From contig CM055106.1 of NCBI GenBank assembly GCA_029204225.1, positions 37,181,946-37,245,945 on the forward strand: a stretch of 64,000 nt of DNA, read 5' to 3'. The notes under the pieces were generated by a model, which had not been told where the DNA came from, searched no databases, and saw only the letters and a list, made by a program, of their open reading frames with translations. Each line of letters opens with the position of its first letter. The stretch's first letter is position 1. A program made the translations under genes and the position numbers. Below, piece after piece: positions 1-11,018 of this stretch. The DNA is from Diphasiastrum complanatum (lineage: Eukaryota; Streptophyta; Lycopodiopsida; Lycopodiales; Lycopodiaceae).

Positions 1-1388
1 TGTTTTTCATTTTAAATTTCCACACTGCGTAGTTGGAAGTCCTATCCAATTTGCTACTTTCACTCAAAATGGACTCTCCCATGTTTGCCATCGCAAAACT
101 GCTTGAAACTTCTACCTTAGACTAAGAATAGTATGCCGAGGCCAACAGTGATGTCAGAAGTTGAAAATAATGACCTGCACTTTTTTCTTACCAAGCCACT
201 CGCCGCTTTTCCTCCAATTTGAAAGCCAAATCGGCATCGCCTTCCGAAATGCACTCAATCGTCAACTCCCAACAACGTGCCCAATGGAATGGTGAAATCA
301 CTTATGGCATACTCCGAACACTTTCTCCGCTAAAATCAATTTGTTTTGTTGTATCGTACTTGCAGGTACAGTCCAGGTGCCCTTCGTTTGGAGGTTATAG
401 CCTTTCGTTTGGGTCAAAACGGGCAAAGGACCCAAAAATAGGGACTTTTCTAGTTTTTGAACTGTTTCTTCACAATGAAGAAACTTCACTCTTCACTTGT
501 GAAGGGACCCAACTCAACTTTCAGTATGAAAATTTTTAATGAATTTGAAGGCCAGAATGCACTTCACTTCTTCAGGGCCCTGTTCAAAGCTCATCCAATG
601 GCTGAACCAAATCTTGTGGTCCAAATTTCTTTCCCATCACAGGTTCTGGACCGTCGATTCATTTGACACCTCATCCAAAGGTCCAAACTGCATCTGGGCA
701 TTGAACCATGCTCCTATAGTCGCTATGGTCTTCGAGACACTATGCTGACTATTGCGTTGGGCGCGCGAACAGCCCGCGACCTCCCTGCCTGCGGCCGCGC
801 CTCCCCACTCTCAAAATTGTCTGATCTAACTCGTCGGTGGATCGTTTTGAGCATGATCTAAGGCCTGGAGCAGGGTCGCCCTACTGATTCCAAGACTGTA
901 GAGTGTTCACTCAAAAAATTCCGTGGAGAAACGGTGATTTTAGCTCAACGTGACAAAGTGGCTTTTTTCACCTTTTTACCGCAAATCTGCTAGGTTAACT
1001 GTCTGGAGACAAATCTCTAACATAAACCTCATAATCTCTCCATGGCTGGTTGACAATGTGATTAGCTTCCTTCTTGTCCTTACGACATCCAAAACGGTGC
1101 ACAAACAGCAAAGAAATCACCAGTTATGTATAAAAATGTAACCCCAAGCCCAGTTTCAATTTTCAGCTGGCTTCAAAATTGTCAATTTTTCACCAAATTT
1201 TTCCCTGTCTGATGCTATGCACAGGCTAATAATCCCTCTGCTAAGCTTAGCAAGCCTCTATAAATTAGAAACCGTGCACCAATGCTTCTCTTGCCATCTT
1301 CAATCCACCGTAAACCCCAAACTCTCAGAAGACATTTCTCCCAAAGCTCTCTTCAACAATGATGTTGTACTCTGTACACTCCCTGTAC
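1..1388. other. No gene recognised; short GC-rich patch
   Basis: I see no coherent coding frame, LTR end or RNA gene here. The only compositional feature is a GC-rich patch at about 752-808 (it contains GGGCGCGCG and GCGGCCGCGCC) inside AT-rich sequence. Short open frames on the plus strand overlap one another in different frames and carry no recognisable motif. Confidence 0.5.
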
Positions 1389-1698
1389 GACTCTAATACC
1401 AACTTAGAATTTGCTTTGCACAGGAACACAGATCATGCTACACAGTAACACAGATCCACCCCTAAATCCTATTGGACCTCTTGGAATTCATCAAACAAAA
1501 GCTTTACACTTGTCTACACTCTAATTGGCACATGTTTAGCCTCTTACTCTATTTTGGCTCAATAGTAGCATTACAAGTGGAAATGCATAATTTGCCATCT
1601 ATGCCAAATTTATTCCTATCAACATCCTACACCTAGATGCTTGATGTAAAAAACATAAGACCCCTATATCTAACATAGATAATCTTTTTCAATTCGCA
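1389..1698 (-). mobile_element. Truncated copia-type LTR, left copy
   Basis: Positions 1463-1695 match 2767-2999 in direct orientation over about 233 bp with only a few substitutions, so this is the partner of the LTR at 2270-3003. A degenerate reverse primer-binding sequence (CTCTAATACCAA, 1390-1401) precedes it. The 5' two thirds of the LTR are missing or unrecognisable. On the minus strand this would be the 3' LTR of a much-shortened element. Confidence 0.55.
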
Positions 1699-2255
1699 AA
1701 ATTAGGATCAAACACTCTTAGCACGTGTGAAGTACTCTAAGAAACCAAATTTGACTCAAATACAATGATATTGCATGAAACAAAATGGCTAAGATCTCAA
1801 AACAGTGCCTAGATCACATATAGATGAGATTGGCAAGCATACAACTGTGATTTTGGATCAACCAAGCAATCTCTTGACCAACCAAATGTGTCCACCCAAG
1901 TCTAGGTGCCCTACCTAACCCTCTTCAAAAGCTTATAACTTTTGATTGTCTCAACCAAATGGAATGAAGCTGATTGCATCAGAAACTAGACAAAAATAGC
2001 TTCAAAACAAGCTATAAGCAAGATAAATGGATCAAGCATGAGAGAGAACTTCCAAACTGAAATTGGATGCTCCTCACACGTGTCGGAGCACCTGAGTCCG
2101 TACAGTACCAGGTCAGACCCAATCAATGTCCTTTTGATATCTTTTGATCCAAGATTGAACAAGATAGCTAGGAAAATGGGCCTTGACAACTTCTAGCTCA
2201 AGATTGATGAATTTTTTTTCACTTAAATGGATCAAAATGCATTGTAACCTTAGGT
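1699..2255. other. Residual internal sequence between two copia LTR copies
   Basis: About 560 bp lies between the LTR copies, with no gag or pol motif. This is far too short for an autonomous copia, so the element is deleted or non-autonomous. The motif CACGTGT occurs at about 1722 and 2079, as it does inside the flanking LTR. Confidence 0.45.
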
Positions 2256-2269
2256 AGCCTCTGATACCA
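2256..2269 (-). promoter_or_regulatory. Copia primer-binding site
   Basis: The plus strand reads AGCCTCTGATACCA, which is TGGTATCAGAGGCT on the minus strand, the standard plant copia primer-binding site complementary to initiator-Met tRNA. It directly abuts the LTR end at 2270 (LTR ...AACA then TGGTATC), which fixes both orientation and boundary. Confidence 0.8.
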
Positions 2270-3003
2270 TGTTAAATTCACACGTGTGGATTGTCCACAA
2301 CATGTACTTGTGATCTCCTAAGGTGTGTAGATGCACCAAGATCAAGACTAGATTGAGATTCAAGATCAATCTTAGATCCTATGGCAAAAACACACTACTA
2401 CATGCATTCAATCACTTCCAACTCTCACTCACACGTGTGGGAAGTATTCAAAAAATAATCTAAGTAAAAAAAAGCTGCTCTCCTTGGGTAGAGAGAGAAA
2501 AAACATCATGAGCTCTCGGGTAGAGAGAGAAAGCTAGAAATCCAATAACTCACAAAATCCATAAAATCACCAAATCAATTAGATCCAAAATGAGGAGTAC
2601 AATGATACTAGTAGATCCACGAGCTACCACTATTCTTAACTATGATTGGACCATACTTTGTCACCTCTTGATCCTATTGGACCATTGATCCATGCACCTC
2701 TTAATTCTATTGGACTATATTCAAGCACACCTCAATTTCCTATTGGACCTCACAAGGTTCCACTTCTAAATCCTATTGGACCTCTTGAAATTCATCAAAC
2801 AAAAGATTTACACTTGTCTACACTCTAATTGGCACGTGTTTAGCCTCTTACTCTATTTTGGCTCAATAGTGGCATTACAAGTGGAAATGCATAATTTGCC
2901 ATCTATGCCAAATTTATTCCTATCAACATCCTGCACCTAGATGCTTGATGTAAAAAACATAAGACCCCTTTATCTAACATAGATAATCTTTTTCAATTCT
3001 TCA
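2270..3003 (-). mobile_element. Copia-type 5' LTR (minus strand)
   Basis: It starts (plus strand) with TG at 2270, directly next to the primer-binding site. It contains CACACGTGTG at 2279-2288 near the LTR end and ACACGTGT again at 2431, two pyrimidine/purine-rich blocks around GGGTAGAGAGAG (2484, 2519), and a degenerate run of CTATTGGAC motifs at 2645-2790. The right 233 bp (2767-2999) are duplicated at 1463-1695. The outer boundary near 3003 is an estimate. Confidence 0.65.
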
Positions 3004-3455
3004 CAAATTGTACAGCAAGAACTAGCGCCTACAATGACAACGCCTTTTCCTCAATTTGTAAGATTAACTGTTGAGGAAATTTTCAGGTTTAAGCATACCA
3101 CGAATACTTGGATAGACAAAGCAGTCAAGCGAGCACATCTTATCTACATTACGACTGGAGAGAGACAACGACAATACCATTGAGAGAAGTAGCACCAATC
3201 TATCAGGATCAATATCAACCAGTCTTACCATGGGATCCTCTAAGGATGGTGTCAACTACCCATTTGTCGATGACCAAGGTTATCTAGAATGGCTACCAGG
3301 GGTATTATTGAAAATCTGGCAAGTCCAAGTTCATGCTGCTCATCATCATCCAATAAAGCCTTAGGTTTTACGTAAGCAATTTCTATCCACACTTTTCCTG
3401 AAGCATCCATGTTCCAGCAATAAACGGGCCATCTCCTCCACGACAATTGTAGACA
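3004..3455 (+). pseudogene. Retroelement ORF remnant of unknown function (TWIDKA family), 3' end of a gypsy-like element
   Basis: A broken reading frame contains TVEEIFRFKHTTNTWIDKAV (about 3069-3128), then in shifted frames VAPIYQDQY, WDP and VDDQGYLEWLPG. The same series (AEESLRIQAYTKTWIDKAI, VEPIYEDHY, WDP, IDGQGYSEWPPDYFEDL) occurs on the minus strand at 24907-25230. In both places the ORF is followed by a small hairpin and then an LTR, so it sits at the 3' end of the internal region, where an intact gypsy element would have the end of pol. I do not recognise the protein. At least two frameshifts make it non-functional here. Confidence 0.55.
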
Positions 3456-3475
3456 AGTGCCGAGGGACCGGCACT
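3456..3475 (+). promoter_or_regulatory. Hairpin just upstream of the gypsy-type 3' LTR
   Basis: AGTGCCG-AGGGAC-CGGCACT is a perfect 7-bp stem with a 6-nt loop. Exactly 18 nt separate it from the LTR start at 3494. An equivalent hairpin with the same stem and spacing precedes the LTR at 24789 (minus strand). This is the place where a polypurine tract normally lies. Confidence 0.6.
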
Positions 3476-3989
3476 ACTTTGGTCCGAGGACCCTGTTGTG
3501 GGTATTCCCTGTACATAAATAAATAAGTGGGTCATGCCACTAAAACTATTGTTAGCCAAGGTTTACTTAGTGGGCCCCACCACAATACATTGTACAATTA
3601 GGACCAATAAGTGTGAGGGCATTGGGGCATCTTGCGTGTGTAGCCCAACCCAATGAGCACATTGCTAGTTAGTTTCAAGTTGTTCCATAGAGGATTGGGC
3701 CCTAGGTATAAATAAATAATATTGAGGCCCAAGTTTACAAAGTCAATTTAAAACTAAGGAATCTAATTTGTACAAAGTGAGACTCACATGATTCATGTGA
3801 CTTGCTTTGTGGTTTCTTAGAACCACTAGATTTAGTTTGTGTTTGCTTGAAGGGATTGGATTAGATTTCTTGCCAATGAAATGTGGCTAATTAGAGTGAA
3901 CGAGACTCACCTTGGAAATGTATAAAAGAGAGCCATTTCCTTTGTATTTATCTTCATTCTATTTCTAATAATACTCTGTTGGTTTTACT

Positions 3990-3993
<4 letters not shown>

Positions 3994-4081
<88 letters not shown>
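3994..4081. repeat. (CT)n microsatellite, 88 bp
   Basis: Uninterrupted CT dinucleotides inside the LTR. Open frames through it (poly Leu-Ser or Arg-Glu) are artefacts of the repeat. Confidence 0.98.
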
Positions 4082-4084
<3 letters not shown>

Positions 4085-4240
4085 CTTGGTTAGGACCGAA
4101 TAGTTTGGGAAAGGTGCTCGAGCCTCTCAAACCTTTTTTGGCCAAGACATTCTCTCTCTCCTCTCTCTCTCTCTCTCCATCCTTGGTTAGGACCAAATAG
4201 TTTGGGAAAGGTGCTCGAGCCTCCCAAACCTTTTCTAACC
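4081..4240. repeat. Tandem duplication of a ~97-bp LTR segment
   Basis: CCATCCTTGGTTAGGACC, AATAGTTTGGGAAAGG and TGCTCGAGCCTC occur twice (from 4080 and from about 4177), separated by a shorter CT run. The TGCTCGAGCCTCCCAAACC motif recurs beside GA/CT tracts elsewhere in the window. Confidence 0.85.
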
Positions 4241-4262
4241 TAGGCATTTTCTAAGAGTAGAC

Positions 4263-7200
4263 ATCAGGGTTAGTAAGTGTGTCCGAGAAATGTATTTAGC
4301 AATTAGGATTTTAGCAATTCCAGTAAATAACTGCTTAATACCGGATATTAATTTCCTAGATAGAATTCATTTAGTTGAATTCATAGCTTATATCTTTGTA
4401 ACCATTGAGTTATCTGCAATTTTGGGTGTCAATTGTGATTTTAGAAGTAGAATCTGATATATGAATTACATTGGATCTGTTAGTTGATAGAAGCTTGTCC
4501 CTAGAGTTAATGCTCTTGGATCCAGTGGGATTCGAAGCTTAGCATTAACCTAAAAAGATCAAAATGTAATGAGGAACCATGTTAATTCTTCTGATTGGAT
4601 CACAAGATCAGGTGTGGATGAGGATATCCATCTGATGGGGCATGCCAGTCATCCAAATAAAATGGATTCTCCAGTATTTGGGAACAAGAGATAATATCCG
4701 ATAGTGATTATAGGACAGCTAGAAGATCAGTGGATCTCTAGAATATCAGATAAGGCGGTTAAGGATTTTTTGGAAAGAAAAGCTGATGGTATGGGACATG
4801 AGTAATTTTGAAAAGAAAATTCTAGGACTGTAAAGATCTGACGGTCAATGGTTGTTTAGTACCTAGTCGCGATATGGGGAAAAAAAAAAAACCACTTGAT
4901 CAAATGTGGGGTATTTTGAAAAATGATGAGGTTTAATCTAGATCCCAATGTGGTATCTCATTATTTATGAAATCAGAGGCCCTCAAATCTATTTCTCGCT
5001 TTCTTAATTAATCCTTTACTTCTTAGTAATTTCTCGTATATAGGATATCAGACTGATTTATATGATTCTTTCCAGCATGAAGTTATTCTTCTGAAAGATT
5101 GTTATGTCATATAAATTACTACTTGTGTGAATAAACTTGGAATTTAGATAAATTCTAAGGTTACAATGTTTCAAATACTTAAACCATAGAATGTTTATGT
5201 TGCATAAATGGATTTCGATGGCATAGTAGTTTTGAAAATATTTGAAGGAAAAGTCCTGTGTGTAATAGGGTGAATCCTTTAGTGGAAGCACTTATTACTG
5301 ACTTTTCTAGGATTTAGATATTTTCATATATCATCTTTTCAGTTAACTTTTATGGAAATATATAATTTCCTTTAAAAGGAGGGGTGAAGTGGTGGGATAA
5401 AATTCTATTTGGAAATCTGTAGGTTGCATAGTTTCGGAAGAGAACCAACCTTGGTATAGAAATGAGATTTGGTCTGAAAGTAATTTCGGATAGATTTAGA
5501 GTAAGATATCTAATTGGAACTTTTCGAATAAGAGAAATTCTCTAGGGATTGTGGGGACAATCTGGAATTAGAACATGTTTGATAGTTGAATCATTATCTA
5601 TAAGTAGTACAATGAATGGTCAAAGGTTACTAATTCTATTTTGGTTGGAATGGAAGTAAGTTTGATCGAAGATAAGTCTGAGAGTTCTGTATTGGTTCAA
5701 CCTAATCTTAGTTTGAGTACTAGGATCAGAGAGGGGTTGATTGAGTGGAAGAAATTATGTAATTAGAAGATAAGTTGGATTGGAAAACTATTGAGAGTGA
5801 ATGTTATTCGTCTCAGAGATTTTCTCGGATAGGTTATTTACTTATGAGAAATAGAAATGATTTTGTAGCTGAGTTACAAGATCTTAGTGAGATATGTGAG
5901 TAACATATGTGGGTTCTGGAGGAATCTGCCAGATAAAAATGTGTTTATGTATTGGGTCATAGTGAGATTATTCACATATGTGCACGATTAATATTGTATG
6001 AATCTACTGTGTATTCCTAGTTACTAGGGTTATTTGGTGCACTTAACCTAGTCGGTGAACATAAACATGTGATCAAGTATTGTTTTTACAGATACTTGCA
6101 GAGTTAACAAATCTTTGGATTGGAGATTTATGGATTAACTTATTAATGGTTTGGATGAGGATCTAAATGTGGTGTTATACATGTATAATTAAAAGCTGCA
6201 CCTGGACATTGAGATTTCTGAATCATAAATAATTAACTTGAGTAGTTGATTATTCCAAGATGAAGTTAATTGGTAAAACGATCAGTGTGATGAGAATTCA
6301 CCAGAAACTGATAGTTTTGGTTTATATTGATTATAAGACGCATGATTAGTGAATCATTAGGGTTCATCAGTTAAAATTTTGTGCATTGGATATATAGTAT
6401 TCTTGGAATAGAGTATTCCTTAGTTAAGGAAAGGACTCAACTCATTAGTGATTGTATCCTAGAGAGCTCAATTGGATAGCGAATTATAATGGATCCAGGA
6501 ACAATGAATGAATTGATATTCAATGGGACTTTGGGTATCTAGATGTGATTTTGGATTGTAATCTAAAGTTTTTGTAGTTGAAGATGATTGTCATCTTGGT
6601 ATGCGTTCAGTCTTTAATTACCAGTGGTTTCTAGACCTTGAATCTTGCACTTCAGTTAAAGAATCATAGTATTTTCTTAATAGAAAGATTTTGGAATGAC
6701 TCTTACTTCTCCTGAAGTATGTTGGACATATACTCCGGTATCTAGTAAATGATTAAGTATAATTTTGGATTCCAGAAAATTATGATTGACGAATCATATG
6801 AAACTAAATATTTATGATTGACGAATCATAAATAGATACTTAATTGTTGTTAGAGGACTGTAAAGAATTGTAATGATTCTTAAGTGTGACGATTAAGTCT
6901 TGGTATGCTAATTGAGTAAGAATTCAGATCAGTGTTTTGAATCTCTTTACTATGGTATTTTAATTGAGAACCTATGGATCTCACAGACATTATCTTATTT
7001 ATCTAGTGGATGCTATTCTACTACAGTTTATGGTCTGCAGATGTTTGAGTACAATTTTGTTGTTTGATTGGATCTCCAGTTATCATAGGAGACAGACAAG
7101 TCTATTAAGATGAATGAATGCTATTTTCATGCATTTGGTGCTAGGAATAGGAGCATTTAACTCAAAAGAGTATCTGGGATACTCGAAGTTGAGTTTCAGT

Positions 7201-7626
7201 CATTCTATATCTTAATGATTCTCCTAGAGTTTCTAGAATGAATTATCGTATCTTAGAATTGGATTCTAAGGATAGTTGTACTTGGAAGCTTTTTATAAAT
7301 TGTCTGCCAGAGTTTGTGGATAATTTCAGATTATAATTATTATTATTATTTTTAACTTTAATCCTAAGTTCGTCCAGTGGTTCATGTAGGTGTTTCACAT
7401 GAAGGTGATGTTACTAACTTCTGTTGAGTGTAAACTTGTTGAGAAAATATATCTCTTAATGTACTTTTTCAAACCAGAATTTGTATTCCAGAACAGAGAT
7501 TAACAGTTGAAAATAGTTTTCTCTGAGTACTTGTTTGATATGAAAGTTAGATTTGCATGTCTGTGTGATAGATATAGGCAGGAAGACTGCATGAAGAGGT
7601 GTGATCTATTTATAGTTGACCTGCAT
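4263..7626. other. ORF-free, C-poor region of unknown origin
   Basis: No frame longer than about 75 codons and no retroelement motif was found over 3.3 kb. The plus strand is clearly rich in G relative to C: I counted 18 G against 4 C at 5641-5700 and 16 against 3 at 6121-6180. A short repeat TTATGATTGACGAATCAT occurs at about 6778 and 6811. It lies between a plus-strand gypsy LTR and a plus-strand copia LTR, so decayed retroelement sequence is likely, but not shown. Confidence 0.45.
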
Positions 7627-7861
7627 GGGGATTGCATGGTTACATGCATAGGACTCTACTCTCTATAGAGTGAGGTGGGGATTCTCCCGTCGATATTGGG
7701 TTTAGGTTACCAGTTTCTCTCTTCTCCTCCTACTTCACATGGCATGGCTTGGGGGCTAGATCCAGGTTTGATCTAGGATTGGTTGGGCGGTTTGGCTCCA
7801 TAGTCTCTCCTATTGTGCTCTCCTATCCTCATCTTAGAGGCAATCCTTGATGGTCGTAACA
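7627..7861 (+). mobile_element. Copia-type LTR 3' part, plus orientation (left arm of an inverted pair)
   Basis: This 235-bp stretch is the inverted match of 10784-11018, with few substitutions. It ends CGTAACA at 7861, equivalent to the LTR end that abuts a primer-binding site in the right arm. No primer-binding site follows, so it is a 3' or solo LTR. The upstream start is not defined. Confidence 0.65.
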
Positions 7862-7865
7862 CCCA

Positions 7866-7977
7866 AATATGCGGTCGCTACCTAGAGAGAGGAGAGAAGA
7901 GAGAGGGAGAGTGCCTAGGTTGAGAGAGGCTTTGGGAGCTCGAGCACCTTCCCAAAGCTATTCGCGCCAAACCTAAG

Positions 7978-8045
<68 letters not shown>

Positions 8046-8220
8046 ATGCCTAGATTGAGAGTTGCTTTGGAGCTCGAGCATTGTTGTGTCGAAGGTAGTA
8101 TAGGGTTCGTCGCTGGGAGCAACAACCTCACCTCAACCTGCATAGCACAAAGAGAGAAGAGAGAGAAGAGAGGAGGGAGAGACAGAGAGAAAATCTTCAG
8201 CTAAGGTATCAAGAAGACGT
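7866..8220 (-). mobile_element. Gypsy-type LTR fragments carrying a GA tract
   Basis: GGAGCTCGAGCACCTTCCCAAAG (7937-7957 core) is the reverse of the motif beside the CT tract at 4105-4133. After the GA tract, AGTATAGGGTTCGTCGCTGG, then GGAGCAACAACCTCACC and CCTGCATAGCA (8097-8150), resemble the U5 end of the LTRs at 24007 and 32566 and the reverse of 11170-11222. Two related LTR pieces therefore adjoin each other; exact boundaries are unclear. Confidence 0.5.
7980..8042. repeat. (GA)n microsatellite, 63 bp
   Basis: Uninterrupted GA dinucleotides between two copies of a CTCGAGCA-containing LTR motif. Confidence 0.98.
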
Positions 8221-9377
8221 AATGACATTAGTAAATGTAAAAAAATGAGTTACTGTAGGAAAAAAATTTGAAACTGTTTCATCTCTATCCTATACCTAGG
8301 TAGAAATATCGATATACAAACCACCATAGGATTCTAACTGGAAATGAAATCAGTTTTACTTTTGATCAGTTCCTATAATTACAATTTTTTCAATAAAATT
8401 GGACTGTTCTCCCTTTACACTTACTGGCTTAAGAATTACTTCATTAAAATTATTTGTAATTAATGGGAAATAAGATTTGGATTCGGGTACTTCCTATACT
8501 GTATTCACCCCAAAATAATATTGTTGAATAAAAGATTACCTCCAAATACTATAATTTTTCACCATTATTTATTTAACAAGTATTCCAAAAGCTTTTGGTT
8601 TGTTCTATTTTAATGACCTAAATCATCAAAATCACAGTAACCAACTGATCAGCGTTCCACCGATTTGGAAAAAAAAAAACACAATATAACTCCATTTACT
8701 AGGAGTTTAATACCCCAGAGTTAGATGGTTTAAATAGCATCGTACCAAGGAATCGAATTCCTGAAACTGGGTATATGTCTAAGAACTGTACCACTTCCTT
8801 GTTCCGTCAAGATCAGGTTCGAAAAAAAACTCACCGGAACCTAATAATACTGCTTGACCACGAATAATGGTACGCACGTTCCAAAAAAAAATCGGCTTAG
8901 CCAAAAATGTCGAAGTGATAAAGCCCCAACAACATGCATACTGTCCCTAGAGAAAGGAAATGTAAATTCCTTCAACTTACTATACGAGAACAATATAAGA
9001 TCCAAGGCTAAATTTTGACATCAACACCAAGAAACCGAAATTTCTATAACTAGGTGTTAGTAGCTTGAATTTCCGGAGTTGTACTAGAAAACCGATTCCA
9101 ATCCAACTCAAAGTTACCGAATGTTCAAAATTTTTTCCTAGCCTTGATCAACAGGCATGTATTGCTCCTGATGTAGATAGTCAACCAATTCTTCGAATTG
9201 TCGACCACTACTACGCATCAGAACAACTTTAGTCACCTTGCCCATCATTCCAAAAGCACAAAAAAAGTAAGGTCTTTGTGTGTTTTGTTTTTATTTTTTT
9301 ATTTTTTTTATATAAAAAAAACACCACGCTTGACCTTAAAGTTTTTTTCAAAGGTTACAAGTTGAATTAGCCCTAAA
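8221..9377. other. No feature recognised
   Basis: AT-rich sequence with several A or T homopolymers (for example 9289-9320) and no coding frame, LTR end or RNA gene that I can support. Confidence 0.5.
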
Positions 9378-9473
9378 ATTTTCTCTTCAAACAACCAAAG
9401 TTTGATTCCCTCTCTCTGGCGGCTACAGGCGCGATGGCAACGTCCAAAGGTGCATCGGATTTTCACCTACAAA

Positions 9474-9539
<66 letters not shown>

Positions 9540-9670
9540 AGACCATCCGCGCCAGGCTTCCAAGATCCTCCAACAGCTGTGCGAGTTCCTTCCTTGGAAG
9601 AATGACAGGAACGCTCTACACTACTTCCTCCATCCTCAGATCTGTTCAACAGATTCACCAATGAATCAAG
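9378..9670. repeat. (GA)n microsatellite (9478-9531) in unassigned sequence
   Basis: A 54-bp GA run is followed by GCGAGCGAGAGACC. The flanks (GGCGGCTACAGGCGCGATGG before, CCATCCGCGCCAGGCTTCC after) are GC-richer than the surroundings and do not match the other LTR contexts by eye. Open frames through the repeat are not taken as genes. Confidence 0.8.
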
Positions 9671-10770
9671 GCATGCAAAAAAAATGGTCTGCTAGGATTT
9701 CTTCCTAGATGCATTCACATCGTTTTGCAGGGGAGCGTTCTACAATTTGATTGCAGGGAGATCACCAACCACAAGCATCGTTGGCTCCACATCGCTTGTC
9801 ATGGCAATATTGTTTTCAGCTTTCCCGCAGCTGCATCGACCTCCGAACCACACACAGACACAGACGATCTACAGGGATTCATCAGCTACCTAGCTGTTAT
9901 ATGGAATCCATCGGCTTTTCACATCCTCTACACAGAGGGACAGACTTTTGAACAAAGTTACCCTCAGCTGGCCCAAATCTGGAAACCAACATTCACAGAT
10001 TCCTTGCATGTGTGATTCAAAACAGATTTGGAAGCACGTCAACTGGTGATCCTGACTGACTTGGATTCGTTTCTAACTTTTATTTATCTGCTTACAATAC
10101 CTCACTCATTATAGAGACAGAAGGAAACTCTAGGATTATATTGCAGCATACAACTACTCTCAAACCAACTTTCAATCAGCTCCCTATATTACAAAATATA
10201 GGTTCAACTGGAGTTAGATTGAAATTTTCTCTTTGAGACAATCCAAGAAATATTTATCTGAAGTCAATAAGTTTGAATGACAGCAAATCCAAATATTCCC
10301 ATAACATGCAGGTTAACCGGAGGAAGTTGAGGATGAATAATCTTCAATTCCTCACATGCTGCTTATGAAATCCGCTAATCCACTTACTTTCTATTCAAAA
10401 CAGCCTGATAAATTGATTCACAATCGATTTACCAAGGAACAAAAGTTATTCAGGATAATTAGCATATGCTATCCATTCTACTTCACATTCGAGCAAAGTT
10501 TAGCTAGAAAACAGCAAAATTATCTCCCAAAGCAGATTATTCTAAAGCAAAATGAAAGCTTCCACTCAAAACTGGGAATTAAGAATGAATTCACACTACT
10601 TCTCAGCATCTAAATCAAAACTGAAAGTGTAGAAGAGCACTCTACCACCATATTTGACAAGCATGCTAACTCGAAACTAGTGAATCAACACCAAACTCTT
10701 TTGAGAAAACTTTTCTTCCATATCGATGAAGGCTGACTCCATCGTATCCAAAAAATCGCATCTTAGCCGT
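9671..10770. other. No gene recognised; probable leader side of a minus-strand copia
   Basis: No retroelement protein motif is visible. A 96-codon plus-strand frame at 9725-10015 and an 85-codon one at 10356-10613 lack recognisable domains. The right end abuts a minus-strand primer-binding site, so part of this would be 5' leader of that element. Confidence 0.4.
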
Positions 10771-10783
10771 GCTCTGATGCCAA
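10771..10783 (-). promoter_or_regulatory. Copia primer-binding site
   Basis: GCTCTGATGCCAA on the plus strand is TTGGCATCAGAGC on the minus strand, one base from the usual TTGGTATCAGAGC. The LTR starts TG immediately to its right at 10784. Confidence 0.75.
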
Positions 10784-11018
10784 TGTTATGACCATCAAGG
10801 ATTGCCTCTAAGATGAGGATAGGAGAACACAATAGGAGAGACTATGGAGCCAAACCGCCCAACCAATCCTAGATCAAACTTGGATCTAGCCCCGAAGCAA
10901 TGCCATGTGAAGCAAGAGGAGAAGAGAGAAACTGATAACCTAAACCCAATATCGATGGGAGAATCCCCACCTCATTCTATAGAGAGTAGAGTCCTATGCA
11001 TGTAACCATGCAATCCCC
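10784..11018 (-). mobile_element. Copia-type LTR fragment, minus orientation (right arm of an inverted pair)
   Basis: It starts TGTTATGACC next to the primer-binding site and matches 7627-7861 in inverted orientation. The match stops abruptly at 11018 (CCCC), after which gypsy LTR sequence begins, so the LTR is truncated. Confidence 0.65.

Larger units (their letters stand above)
3494..4262 (+). mobile_element. Gypsy-type 3' LTR with CT tract
   Basis: It begins TGTTGTGGG right after the hairpin and 18-nt spacer. Landmarks shared with the LTRs at 24007 and 32566 are GTGGGnCCnACCAC, TGTGAGGGCA, TGCGTGT followed by CCCA, the palindrome ACTCACATGATTCATGTGA (3782-3800) and a TATA box (TATAAAAGAG, 3921). 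A CT microsatellite follows the TATA box by about 70 bp, so it would lie in the transcribed R/U5 part. The 3' boundary is not clear; no primer-binding site follows, as expected for a 3' LTR. Confidence 0.6.

Noticed and set aside
3954-4247. Poly Arg-Glu and Leu-Ser frames through GA/CT tracts (also 7878-8081, 9402-9661, 11019-11525, 19995-20353, 24116-24403, 32761-33053, 57775-58104)
   Set aside because: Any frame through a GA or CT dinucleotide repeat stays open; the flanks show no coding character.
8728-8790. tRNA-like T-arm (reverse strand CAGGAATTCGATTCCT)
   Set aside because: No acceptor stem, D-arm or anticodon arm can be placed around it at the right distances.
10356-10613. 85-codon plus-strand frame
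   Set aside because: No domain, no splice context and AT-rich composition; length compatible with chance.
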